64,000 nt of DNA from Mycobacterium sp. GTDB lineage: Bacteria > Actinomycetota > Actinomycetes > Mycobacteriales > Mycobacteriaceae. The stretch lies in the NCBI GenBank assembly GCA_025965895.1, contig JAOPWC010000028.1, positions 1 through 64,000 of the forward strand, in the 5' to 3' direction. Shown piece by piece: positions 19,976-29,478 of this stretch (the first letter of the stretch is position 1; the number at the start of each line of letters is the position of its first letter). The position numbers were made by a program, and so were the translations under genes. A model generated the notes under the pieces. The model did not search any database. It saw only the letters and a list, made by a program, of their open reading frames with translations, and was not told the DNA's origin.

Positions 19976-21055
19976 ATGAAGCTACCCGTCATGCCGCCGG
20001 TCTCACCGATGTTGGCCAAATCGGTACCGTCTATCCCACCCGGCGCGTCCTATGAGCCGAAATGGGATGGATTCAGGTCCATATTTTTCCGCGACTTCGA
20101 TCAGGTCGAACTGGGCAGCCGCAACGAGCGGCCAATGACCCGTTACTTTCCCGAACTGCTCGCCGCGGCCAAGGCCGAGTTGCCAGCACGATGCGTGATT
20201 GACGGTGAGATCGTTATCGCCACCGACCACGGCTTGGACTTCGAGGCGCTGCAACAGCGCATCCACCCGGCTGATTCGCGGGTGCGGATGCTCGCCGAGC
20301 AGACGCCAGCTTCCTTCATCGCGTTCGACTTGCTCGCCCTCGACGATGACGACTACACCGGGCGACCCTTCACCGAGCGCCGCGCTGCCCTCGTCGACGC
20401 GTTGGCCGGCTCCGGCCCCTCGATCCACGTCACGCCGGCCACCACCGATCTCGCGACCGCGCAGCAATGGTTCGAGGAGTTCGAGGGAGCAGGCCTCGAT
20501 GGAGTGATCGCCAAGCCACTGACGATCACCTATCAGCCGGACAAGCGCGTCATGTTCAAGATCAAGCACGAGCGGACCGCTGACTGCGTGGTCGCCGGCT
20601 ACCGAGTACACAAGTCCGACGTCGAGGCGATCGGCTCGCTACTGCTCGGGCTGTACAAAGACGACGGCCGACTCGCTTCGGTCGGCGTTATTGGCGCCTT
20701 CCCGATGGCGGAGCGGCGGCGGCTATTCACTGAGCTGCAGCCGCTGGTCACCAGCTTCGATGGCCACCCGTGGGACTGGGCTGCCCACGAAGCCGGTGAA
20801 CGTACACCACGCAAGAACGAGACCTCCCGCTGGAACGCCGGCAAGGACCTCTCGTTCGTGCCGCTGCGACCCGAGCGGGTGGTCGAGGTCCGCTACGACC
20901 ACATGGAAGGCGAACGGTTCCGCCACACCGCCCAGTTCAACCGCTGGCGCACCGACCGCGACCCACGCTCATGCACCTACGAGCAACTTGACCACCCGCT
21001 GACTTTCAGCCTTAGCGACATCGTTCCTGGCCTTGGCCGAGGTCAAGCGTGGTGA
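19976..21055 (+). CDS. ligC: ATP-dependent DNA ligase, LigC type (intact)
   Basis: A 359-residue minimal ATP-dependent DNA ligase, the usual LigC length. All nucleotidyltransferase motifs are present: I SYEPKWDGFRSIFF (AMP-accepting Lys), III CVIDGEIVI, IIIa ASFIAFDLLALDDD, IV EEFEGAGLDGVIAKPL, V RVMFKIKHERTADCVVAGY, then a C-terminal OB domain ending in RFRHTAQFNRWRTDRDP. ATG 19976 starts MKLPVMPPVSPMLAKSV, as in the family; the upstream TTG at 19928 is less likely. It runs opposite to the broken ligC and to PolD, so it is not in their operon. It could supply the ligase for PolD-dependent end joining or base-excision repair. Confidence 0.93.
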   Translation: MKLPVMPPVSPMLAKSVPSIPPGASYEPKWDGFRSIFFRDFDQVELGSRNERPMTRYFPELLAAAKAELPARCVIDGEIVIATDHGLDFEALQQRIHPADSRVRMLAEQTPASFIAFDLLALDDDDYTGRPFTERRAALVDALAGSGPSIHVTPATTDLATAQQWFEEFEGAGLDGVIAKPLTITYQPDKRVMFKIKHERTADCVVAGYRVHKSDVEAIGSLLLGLYKDDGRLASVGVIGAFPMAERRRLFTELQPLVTSFDGHPWDWAAHEAGERTPRKNETSRWNAGKDLSFVPLRPERVVEVRYDHMEGERFRHTAQFNRWRTDRDPRSCTYEQLDHPLTFSLSDIVPGLGRGQAW

Positions 21056-21171
21056 GGGCCACTCACCCCGTGCTTGTATGTGCGCAAACGGACGGCGTGG
21101 ATACATGCCACCGTTCGGACAGGCCGCTTCATCAGTAGTCGATCGGACTCCTTGCTGCTTTTTGGATGTAG

Positions 21172-22091
21172 CTGCAGTTCGGCCGCGACGCCGGCGAGTT
21201 GTGCGGACTCGCTGCCGTCGGCGTGACGACGACGGGGAGCATCGACGACATCGTCGCCACTGATGCTGACTGCGTGCTCTACATGCCGCTGTTCCCCAAC
21301 CTCGACGATGTGTGCGCGCTGCTTGCGGCGGGCATGAACGTCGTCACCACCTGTGGTCAGTTCCATCACCCGGCCGGCATGGACCCCGCGGTGAGGGCGC
21401 GCGTCGACGAGGCCTGCGAGACCGGCGATGCGTCCATCCACAGCACCGGCAGCAGTCCCGGCTTCATCTCCGAAGCCTTCCCGCTGGTCGTCACGTCGAT
21501 CCAACGGCAGCTCAACAGTCTCACCATCGACGAGTACGCGGAAATGTCCCAGCGCGATTCACCCGAAATGCTGTTCGGTCTCATGGGATTCGGCCGTACC
21601 CCAGCGCCTTTCGAAGAATTCCGGGCCCACTACCTCCGGTCGAGCTTCGGGCCGTCGCTGCACGTGATCGCCGACGCGGTCGGCCTGCCCCTGGACTCAT
21701 TGGAGGCCCGCGGCGAACTCGCCACCGCCAAGAGCAGCGAGCAGATCGCCGCAGGCACCCTGGAGACGGGTTCAGTTGCCGCACAACGCATCACCGTCAC
21801 CGGTATGCGGTCAGGCCGCCCATAGCTCACCTTCCGCGCAAACTGGTATTGCACAACCGATCTCGAGCCGGCCTGGGGGCTCCTCGACACCGGGCTGGCG
21901 TGTTTCGGTCGACGGTGATGCGCCACTTAAGATCGAAATCCGGATGCCGGTTCCACTGGACCGGATGGCAGCGATCTCACCCGGTTACACCGCGAATCGC
22001 GCCGTCAACGCGGTTGCCGCCGTCTGCGCGGCGGCGCCGGGTATTCGGTCGACAGTCGAGCTTGCCTCAGGTGATCGCGACACTGGGCTGA
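21172..22091 (+). pseudogene. DapB-like NAD(P)H-dependent dehydrogenase, decayed
   Basis: Homology to the mycobacterial dihydrodipicolinate-reductase-like / amine-dehydrogenase family starts abruptly at FGRDAGELCGLAAVGVTTTG, without the N-terminal Rossmann GxGxxG, and continues DADCVLYMPLFPNLDDVCAL, STGSSPGFISEAFPL, RITVTGMRSGRP. It then moves through two more frames (LTFRANWYCTTDLEPAWGLL at about 21838; GWRVSVDGDAPLKIEI at about 21892; the tail LPQVIATLG at about 22063). So it is 5'-truncated and carries at least three indels. The product cannot bind cofactor. It fills the space between ligC and the ligC 5' fragment. Confidence 0.82.
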
Positions 22092-22377
22092 AATGAAAGC
22101 GGGCACCGCATCATCTGGCGAGCTGCCCTGGGGCCCCGGACGTCAGTCCTGCCCAGCGGTGGGCTCGGCGTTGCGCGTGCTTTCACTGTGACGGAACTGA
22201 GGACCTTCGCACCCACCCGGTGCGGGCACCGGCCATCGCGGTGGGCGGAGCTGTTCGGTTGGTCGTGAAAAATGACGCGCGCTTTGAGAACCTGATATCG
22301 GAAACGTTTTGTCATCAAGTGGCAGGGTGAAGCGGCGACCGCAACCGTCGCCGTCGCCGCCGCTTCGTTGACCGGTG

Positions 22378-22446
22378 GGTCTTCGACACAGCCTTCGCGA
22401 GCATCGGTTCGACCGGGGGCATGACGGGAAGATCCGCCACGTCCAT
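22378..22446 (-). pseudogene. ligC: Orphan N-terminal fragment of LigC
   Basis: Minus-strand ATG 22446 reads [20 protein letters not shown], the exact kind of start that LigC proteins have (compare MKLPVMPPVSPMLAKSV of the intact copy). Homology stops after about 22 residues, just before where KWDGFR should follow; the frame then runs into Arg-rich sequence. It has the same strand as the truncated ligC at 16299-17218 and supplies the part that copy lacks, apart from about 15 residues around the catalytic lysine. It is divergent from gluQ, 30 bp away. Confidence 0.75.
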
Positions 22447-22476
22447 CCTGCAACATGCTCCGTTACATTCGGGCCG

Positions 22477-23376
22477 ATGAGTACCGGAGCGGGCCGTTTC
22501 GCGCCGAGCCCGTCGGCCGACCTGCACATCGGTAACCTTCGCACGGCGGTGCTGGCGTGGCTGTTCGCGCGCTCCACGGGCCGGCGGTTTCTGCTCCGCC
22601 TCGAGGACCTCGACGAGCGCACCCACTCCGATATCGGCGAGCGCCAACTTGCAGACCTGGCCGCGCTCGGCCTGACGTGGGACGGGCGGCCCGAGTCGCA
22701 GTCCGCGCATCGGCGCCGCTATGACGACGTCGTCACCCACCTCGCCGAGCAAGGCCTGATGTACGAATGCTATTGCAGCAGAAGGGACATTCAACAGGCA
22801 CCTCGTGCGCCGCACGCGCCGCAGGGCGCGTATCCCGGCACCTGCCGCGATTTGACCGACGGGCAACGCGTCGAACGGCGCCGGGCGACGGGGCGGCCGC
22901 CGGCGCTACGGCTGCGCGGCGACATCACCGCGCTCACGATCACCGATCTTCTGCAGGGCGACTACACCGGCGTGGTCGACGACTTCGTGGTGCGGCGCGG
23001 CGACGGCGTGGCGGCCTACAACCTGGCGGTGGTGGTCGACGACGCCACGCAGGGCATCGACCAGGTGGTCCGTGGCGAAGACCTGCTGTCGTCCTCGCCG
23101 CGGCAGGCCTATCTCGCCGACGTGCTCGGCTACCCGCGGCCGGCGTATGCGCACGTCCCGTTGGTGCTCAACGCCGACGGCAGGCGGCTGGCCAAGCGCG
23201 ACGGCGCCGTCACCCTGACCGAGATCGGCCCGGATCGGGCGTTCGCCCAGATCACCGAATCGCTCGGGTGGCCGTCGCGCGACCTTGACGAACTGTTGCG
23301 GCATTTCGACCCCGCGCGGCTGCCACGCGAGCCGTGGATCTATCCGCCCGATGGCTCGACGGCCAATTCTTTTTGA
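22477..23376 (+). CDS. gluQ: Glutamyl-queuosine tRNA(Asp) synthetase
   Basis: A 299-residue class I synthetase paralogue of GluRS without the anticodon-binding domain. GluQ-RS joins activated glutamate to queuosine at position 34 of tRNA-Asp instead of charging a tRNA. Seen are [20 protein letters not shown] (HIGH-like), RLEDLDE, the zinc site CYC followed by Y..TC in [29 protein letters not shown], and [10 protein letters not shown] (KMSKS-like). ATG 22477 is chosen because homology starts there. tgt, which inserts the queuine base, lies 2.2 kb downstream on the other strand, so the modification has both its first and its glutamylating enzyme here. The C-terminus runs into the decayed gene on the other strand and may be a few residues altered. 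Confidence 0.92.
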   Translation: MSTGAGRFAPSPSADLHIGNLRTAVLAWLFARSTGRRFLLRLEDLDERTHSDIGERQLADLAALGLTWDGRPESQSAHRRRYDDVVTHLAEQGLMYECYCSRRDIQQAPRAPHAPQGAYPGTCRDLTDGQRVERRRATGRPPALRLRGDITALTITDLLQGDYTGVVDDFVVRRGDGVAAYNLAVVVDDATQGIDQVVRGEDLLSSSPRQAYLADVLGYPRPAYAHVPLVLNADGRRLAKRDGAVTLTEIGPDRAFAQITESLGWPSRDLDELLRHFDPARLPREPWIYPPDGSTANSF

Positions 23377-24337
23377 CCCAGGGTGAGCCGTATGCGCCCA
23401 GCAGATCGAGGAACGGCACCGCGTCGAACGCCTCAGGGCCGAGCGCGCCCATGCCGTTCCGTAATTCCGCCGGCCAGAGCTCAAGCGCCACAACCGAATT
23501 CACGGCGGTCTGCCAGACGACACATTGATGCCCATACTCGGCCATCGACCACTCGTTGTCAACGACGTGGTAAAGATACGTCGACCTCGGTTGCCGTCGG
23601 TGCCAGTGCCGGTGACCCACAACCCCGCGCACGTCCCGCCGCGCATCTTCGGGCCGAGCGTCGCCGGGTTCGGCAGGCAGGCGGCGACGACATCGCGTGG
23701 GCTGACCTTCACGCCGCTGACGTTAACCTTCTCGGTGCGGTCGAGGCCCAGCTTGTGCAGCGTCTTGAGCACGTCGATGAACTCCGCCCCGAGGCCGTAC
23801 TTGAACGTGACCCGGTTGGCCTTGTCCCAGCGGGGCATCAGCAGTAGGCCTCCCGGATGACCGGCGGGTTCAGGCACTCCTCGATGGTCGTCCAGATCGA
23901 GAACGACAGCGCGAAGTCGTAACCCTCAACGATCAGGTTCGACCCGTCGCGGGTGCCGAGTTCGTCGATGTCGGAGAAGAGGTGGTCGGCCGCGTAGCGC
24001 ACGAACACGTCGGACAGGCCGGGCTCCACGCCTATCCCGACCAACGCCAAGCGCCCCGCCGCTGTCCACTGGCCCTCGACGGCGAACTGCTGGTCGCCAA
24101 GCTTCACCCCGGGGAGGCGGTACGGATGTTCTGGGTTGCGCGCGAAAGGCTCATCGCCATGTCCAGGTAGTCGGCCCCGCCGGCCAGCGCGCCGTTGAAG
24201 ATCGGCGTCACCGGTGCCTGTCTCGCACGGGCTTCGTCGTAGTAGCAGACCACGACCTGATCGAAGAAGTCGCGCCGCGCCGCGATCGAGCAGAACGCCT
24301 AGCCCACACCGCCGGCGCCGATGAGCAGAATCCGCAT
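23360..24337 (-). pseudogene. Saccharopine-dehydrogenase-like oxidoreductase, decayed
   Basis: From ATG 24337 the minus strand reads MRILLIGAGGVG and meets a TAG at once, before AFCSIAARRDFF. Further blocks lie in different frames: PVTPIFNGALAGGADYLDMA, KLGDQQFAVEGQWTAAGRLA, LVGIGVEPGLSDVFVRYAAD, FKYGLGAEFIDVLKTLHKLG, YLYHVVDNEWSMAEYGHQCV, VALELWPAELRNGMGALGPE. Together they make a saccharopine-dehydrogenase-family protein of about 330 residues with a Rossmann start. There is at least one nonsense codon and three or more frameshifts. It begins three bases after the P450 stop, so it was the last gene of the tgt-P450 operon. Confidence 0.85.
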
Positions 24338-24340
24338 GCG

Positions 24341-25579
24341 TTAGACCTTGACCGCCAACGTCGCCAAGCCTCGTAGTGTCACGTTTCGCTTGTAGACCGG
24401 CTCGCCGTCGAGGCGCGCATGCGGGAACCGCGCAGTCACCGCCGACAACGCCACTGACGCCTCGAGTCTGGCCAGCGGAGCGCCGAGGCAGAAGTGCGCA
24501 CCGTGCCCGAATGCCATGTGCCGCGGCACTTCCCGGTCCGGGTCGAACCGATCGGGATCCTGGTTGGCGGCGGGATCGCGTTGGGCCGCGCCCAGCAGCA
24601 GCATCATCGTGTCGCCCTTGGGCACAGTGACCTCGCCTATGGTCATGTCGTCGGCGGCGATTCGGCCCACGAGTTGCACGGGCGGGTCGTAGCGCAGCGT
24701 CTCCTCCGCAACGGCCGACGCACGTCCCGCGTCGTTCTCCAGCGCCGCCCACTGCCATGGATGCCGCAGCATCGCCTGGATCGCGTTGGCGATCAGGTTC
24801 ACCGTCGTTTCATGCCCGGCGATCAGCAGCAGGTTGCAGGTCGCGATGATCTCGTCCTCGGTGAGTTGGTCACCTGCCTCCTCGACCTCGATCAGGCCGG
24901 ACAGCAGGTCGTCACCGGGCGTGCCGCGACGCCGCTCGATCAGCTCCCGGAAGTAGTGGCGTAACCACAGACCGGCCTCCATCCGTTGTTCGAAGCCGTC
25001 CGGGAGCTCGCCGGTGAATGTGATGAACGGATCCAGCGCCTGCGCCAGCAACGCCGACGCGCGGCTGAACTGCGGTTCGTCCTCCATCGGCACACCGAGC
25101 AGCCGGCAGATCACCGCGACCGGCAGCGGGTAAGCCAGGTCGGCGATCACATCGAACCTTCCCTGCCGGGCGATCCGGTCGAGCAACCCGTTCACCAGCA
25201 CGGTGATGTCGGGCTCCAGCGCCTTGACGACGCGCGGCGAGAACGCCTTGCTGACCAGCTTGCGCAGCCGTGTGTGATCCGGCGGGTCGAGGAACAAGAA
25301 ACCCGGCGGCCCGAACGGCCGCGGCTGGTCGCCCGCGGCGATCGCACGTTGCGCGACGGTGGACTTCAGCCGGTCGCTGGCCGAGCCGGGGTGGCGCAGC
25401 GCCTCGTCGCAGTCACTGAACGACGAGAACACGGCGAGGCTGGCCTCCGGCATCAGCAGCGGCCCGCGCTCCCGGATCTGTCGGTAGATCGGGTACGGGT
25501 CGGCTCGATTGAGGGGGTCGAGCAACTGCAGCAGCAGCGCCTGGTATTCCGCCAGACCGGAGCGGGATGTCGTCGTCAT
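24341..25579 (-). CDS. Cytochrome P450
   Basis: A 412-residue soluble bacterial P450. The I-helix LLLIAGHETTVNLIANAI carries the acid/Thr pair for oxygen activation, EETLRYDPPV is the K-helix ExxR, and MAFGHGAHFCLGAPLARLE holds the haem-ligating Cys. Length and N-terminus (AEYQALLLQLLDPLNRADPY) fit. ATG 25579 is used, four bases after the tgt stop, so it is probably translated with tgt. The reductase and ferredoxin partners are not nearby, and the substrate is unknown. Why a P450 sits between two queuosine genes is also unknown; co-transcription need not mean a shared pathway. Confidence 0.93.
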   Translation of the reverse strand: MTTTSRSGLAEYQALLLQLLDPLNRADPYPIYRQIRERGPLLMPEASLAVFSSFSDCDEALRHPGSASDRLKSTVAQRAIAAGDQPRPFGPPGFLFLDPPDHTRLRKLVSKAFSPRVVKALEPDITVLVNGLLDRIARQGRFDVIADLAYPLPVAVICRLLGVPMEDEPQFSRASALLAQALDPFITFTGELPDGFEQRMEAGLWLRHYFRELIERRRGTPGDDLLSGLIEVEEAGDQLTEDEIIATCNLLLIAGHETTVNLIANAIQAMLRHPWQWAALENDAGRASAVAEETLRYDPPVQLVGRIAADDMTIGEVTVPKGDTMMLLLGAAQRDPAANQDPDRFDPDREVPRHMAFGHGAHFCLGAPLARLEASVALSAVTARFPHARLDGEPVYKRNVTLRGLATLAVKV

Positions 25580-25583
25580 GGGT

Positions 25584-26837
<1,254 letters not shown>

Positions 26838-26840
26838 TCA

Positions 26841-26857
26841 ATCCGGGGATTCCGGAT
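26841..26857. promoter_or_regulatory. Inverted repeat in the tgt/lipoprotein divergent promoter
   Basis: ATCCGG-GGATT-CCGGAT, a perfect 6-bp stem, directly in front of the tgt start and 36 bp before the lipoprotein start. In this position it can only be regulatory or part of the tgt leader; it is short enough to be chance. Confidence 0.3.
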
Positions 26858-26892
26858 GTGCCCCGGCACGTGCGTCGATAGATTCTGGGCTT

Positions 26893-27336
26893 GTGGAGAA
26901 CCGATTCGTCGCCGCGGCGGCAGCCACCCTCGCTGTCACCGCTGTTGCCGCATGCTCGTCGACCCCGCCGCTCCCGCCCCCGCCGCCGGGGTCGCTGCCG
27001 CCGGTGACCGCCCACGTCGCCGTCCAAGGACAAGACGCTGGGACAACGCACCAGGTGTCGTGCACCCAGGTGGGGTGGTCGCACACCTTCGACACCGGTG
27101 ACAAGAGCTCCGGCACCACCGCGGTCGTGGACACCGGAGACGAGGTCAAGGCCAGGATGGTCGAGATCCGGAACGTCAACGGGTTCTCCGGCACCTTCGC
27201 GCAGGGAACGCTGGGCAACGCGAACGCCCGCGTCGCCGGTGACACCTTCACGATCACCGGCACCGCCCTCGGCTACACCGCCGACAAGCCGAGGAATCAG
27301 ATTCCCCAGCAGTTCACGATCAAGGTCAACTGCTGA
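26893..27336 (+). CDS. LpqH-family (19-kDa antigen type) lipoprotein
   Basis: A 147-residue lipoprotein from GTG 26893: signal peptide MENRFVAAAAATLAVTAV, lipobox VAAC with Cys about 21, then a Pro-rich linker and an LpqH-like beta domain with two cysteines (VSCTQVGW and the final IKVNC). LpqH proteins are surface lipoproteins recognised by TLR2. The plan matches the lpqH gene at 28458 (same ending, DVTC/KVNC), so these are paralogues on either side of the dehalogenase gene. I reject the longer frame from 26713 because it would bury the signal peptide. It is divergent from tgt. Confidence 0.88.
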   Translation: MENRFVAAAAATLAVTAVAACSSTPPLPPPPPGSLPPVTAHVAVQGQDAGTTHQVSCTQVGWSHTFDTGDKSSGTTAVVDTGDEVKARMVEIRNVNGFSGTFAQGTLGNANARVAGDTFTITGTALGYTADKPRNQIPQQFTIKVNC

Positions 27337-27350
27337 CGCTGTAGCCGGTG

Positions 27351-28256
27351 CTATGTCGCCAGGAAGTCGGCGATGTGCCGGGCGAGCTCTTCGCCGGCGT
27401 CTTCTTGGAGGAAGTGGCCGGCGTCGTGGATGACAGGGTGGGCAAGGCCCTGCGCCCCACGCATCTCGCGCCGGAAGATCGGGCCCATCGCACCGGTGAT
27501 GGGGTCGCTGTCGCTGAACGCGACCAGCATCGGTGTGCTGCTGTCCTTGAGCGCGGCCCAGGCGGACCGGTTGGCGAGTGAGGCGGGATCGTCGGGTGAC
27601 GTCGGCACCAGGCCAGGCATCGCGCGCGGCGCGGAGCAGTACGTGTCGTCAGGGAATGGCGCGTCGTAGGCGGCGCGGACTGCGTCGGCCATCGGGCGCA
27701 GGCAGCCGCCTTTGACGAACCGCCCGACGTCGATGACGGGTGCACCTTGGATGGCTTGGCGGAATTTCCACCAGATCTCGGGCATGGGCACGTCGCCGGT
27801 CGGCAACCCGGTGTTGGCCACGACGATTCGCGTGAACCGCTCGGAATGCTCTGCGGCAAGCCGCAGTCCGATCAGCCCGCCCCAGTCTTGCCCGACCAGC
27901 GTCACTTCAGTCAGGTCCAGTGCGTCGAATACCAGCGCGCGGACCCACTCGACATGGCGAGCGTAGCTGTGGTCCTCGCGCCGGGTCGGCTTGTCAGACC
28001 GGCCGAACCCGACCAGATCTGGGCACACCACGCGATGGCCGCCACCGGCGAGGATCGGAATCATCCGGCGGTACAGGTACGACCACGACGGCTCGCCGTG
28101 CAGCATCAGAATCGGAGCGGCCGTCTCGGGGCCGTCCTCCACCCAGGCCATTCGTAACCGGCCACCCTCGTCGTCATCAACATCGCAATACCGTGGCAAA
28201 TAGCGGAAGTCAGGGAGATCAGCGAACCGCTCGTCGGGTGTGCGCAACGTCTGCAT
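27351..28256 (-). CDS. dhmA: Haloalkane dehalogenase-like alpha/beta hydrolase (DhmA/Rv2296 type)
   Basis: A 301-residue alpha/beta hydrolase that would cleave carbon-halogen bonds by SN2 attack. Seen are [17 protein letters not shown] (HGEPxW, the halide-binding site), the nucleophile [15 protein letters not shown] (Asp after GQ), [16 protein letters not shown], and the C-terminal acid and His ([24 protein letters not shown]). GQDWGG with Asp rather than Ser is what sets dehalogenases apart from esterases. [17 protein letters not shown] at ATG 28256 matches the usual start; the frame is open further upstream, but without homology. It is convergent with the lipoprotein gene, 14 bp between stops. 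Confidence 0.9.
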   Translation of the reverse strand: MQTLRTPDERFADLPDFRYLPRYCDVDDDEGGRLRMAWVEDGPETAAPILMLHGEPSWSYLYRRMIPILAGGGHRVVCPDLVGFGRSDKPTRREDHSYARHVEWVRALVFDALDLTEVTLVGQDWGGLIGLRLAAEHSERFTRIVVANTGLPTGDVPMPEIWWKFRQAIQGAPVIDVGRFVKGGCLRPMADAVRAAYDAPFPDDTYCSAPRAMPGLVPTSPDDPASLANRSAWAALKDSSTPMLVAFSDSDPITGAMGPIFRREMRGAQGLAHPVIHDAGHFLQEDAGEELARHIADFLAT

Positions 28257-28457
28257 GTCGTCCAAGATATCCCGGCGCCGCGCCTTGACTCCCCCCGTGA
28301 CGTCGGCCAAAGCAGACGTTGGCTGCACGGCAGAAAACGCCCAGTTAGTGCATCTGCAAATTTTTCCGTCAAAAGCATGACCGCCGGTGGGTCCCACCCC
28401 ATACTTCTGTGGATGGTCTGCCGATGTCGACGGATCACGACAATAAAGGAGAGCAGT

Positions 28458-28955
28458 GTGGTGAAGCGTGGGATGTTGGTCGGCGTCGCCGGCGCAGCGA
28501 TTGTGGTCGCGGGGCTGGCCGGTTGTTCGAGCAACAAGTCGAGCACGAGCGCATCGAGCTCGTCGAGCTCATCCTCAGCTGTAACCGCCTCGGCCAGCGC
28601 CACAACCGGCGCCAGCACCGCGAAAGTCACCATCGACGGCCAGGATCAGAACATCAACGGCCAGGTCAGCTGCGTCTCAGCCGGTGGCAACGTCAACATC
28701 GGGATCGGTGGCGCGACGACCGGTGTCGGCACGGTGATCACCGATGCCGATCCCCCTGTCGTTCATTCGGTCGGGTTGGGCAATGTCGGCGGTGCCGTGC
28801 TGGGTTACTCGGATGCCGTGGCCGGCCAAGGCAATGCCGAGGCGACGAAGGAGGGCAACTCCTACAAGATCAAGGGCACCGCGACCGGGGTCGACATGTC
28901 CAACCCATTGCAGCCGGTGAACAAGCCGTTCGAGATCGATGTGACCTGCCCCTAG
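28458..28955 (+). CDS. lpqH: LpqH, 19-kDa lipoprotein antigen
   Basis: A 165-residue lipoprotein from GTG 28458 with AAAGGAG seven bases upstream. Signal peptide [20 protein letters not shown], lipobox LAGC, then a Ser/Thr/Ala linker (a glycosylation type of sequence) and the compact LpqH domain with two Cys ([16 protein letters not shown] at the end). Known LpqH is an abundant mycobacterial surface lipoprotein and TLR2 agonist. A second LpqH-like gene lies 1.1 kb to the left. Confidence 0.93.
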   Translation: MVKRGMLVGVAGAAIVVAGLAGCSSNKSSTSASSSSSSSSAVTASASATTGASTAKVTIDGQDQNINGQVSCVSAGGNVNIGIGGATTGVGTVITDADPPVVHSVGLGNVGGAVLGYSDAVAGQGNAEATKEGNSYKIKGTATGVDMSNPLQPVNKPFEIDVTCP

Positions 28956-28985
28956 CACAACGCATCTCAAAGGCAGGCGCCGTCG

Positions 28986-29474
28986 TCATGCCTGCGCTTC
29001 CTGCAATCCTGCCAAGCCGGGATGTGCCATCAGGCGATCGAGCACGGGCACATGCCCTTTCAGCAGTTTCACCCGGGCCTGTGCTACTGGGAACCAGTCG
29101 ACCCGGTCAATCTCCGGGAACTGACCCACTTTTCCCGAGCCCTTCGGCCATTCCATCTCGAAGGTATTGCTGCGCGAATTCGTGACATCGAGGTCTGCAT
29201 GGATTGCGAACGCCGTCAATACCTTTCCGCTCGGCTGACGAACCGGGTCGAATTCGAGGCGTTCGCCGTCAGGTGCCGGGAGCCCAAGCTCCTCAGCGAA
29301 CTCGCGCTGCGCGGCGTGCCACGGGTCTTCACCGTCGGCGTACTCGCCCTTCGGGATCGACCACGCCCCATCGTCTTTCCTCGCCCAGAACGGCCCTCCG
29401 GGATGACCGATCAACACTTCGACAACGCCGTCGCGGATCCGGTACAGAAGTAAGCCGGCGCTGCGTTTGGGCAT
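28986..29474 (-). CDS. NUDIX hydrolase
   Basis: A 162-residue NUDIX protein, which hydrolyses nucleoside diphosphates linked to another group. The Nudix box is complete: G-EYADG-E-DPWHAAQ-REFAEELG (GxnEx7REUxEExGU). It starts MPKRSAGLLLYRIRDGVVEV and has VDWFPVAQARVKL near the end, as in diadenosine-polyphosphate-type NUDIX proteins. It starts 4 bp after the stop of the WS/DGAT gene on the same strand, so the two are co-transcribed. The substrate is not certain. Confidence 0.92.
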   Translation of the reverse strand: MPKRSAGLLLYRIRDGVVEVLIGHPGGPFWARKDDGAWSIPKGEYADGEDPWHAAQREFAEELGLPAPDGERLEFDPVRQPSGKVLTAFAIHADLDVTNSRSNTFEMEWPKGSGKVGQFPEIDRVDWFPVAQARVKLLKGHVPVLDRLMAHPGLAGLQEAQA

Positions 29475-29478
29475 ATCG

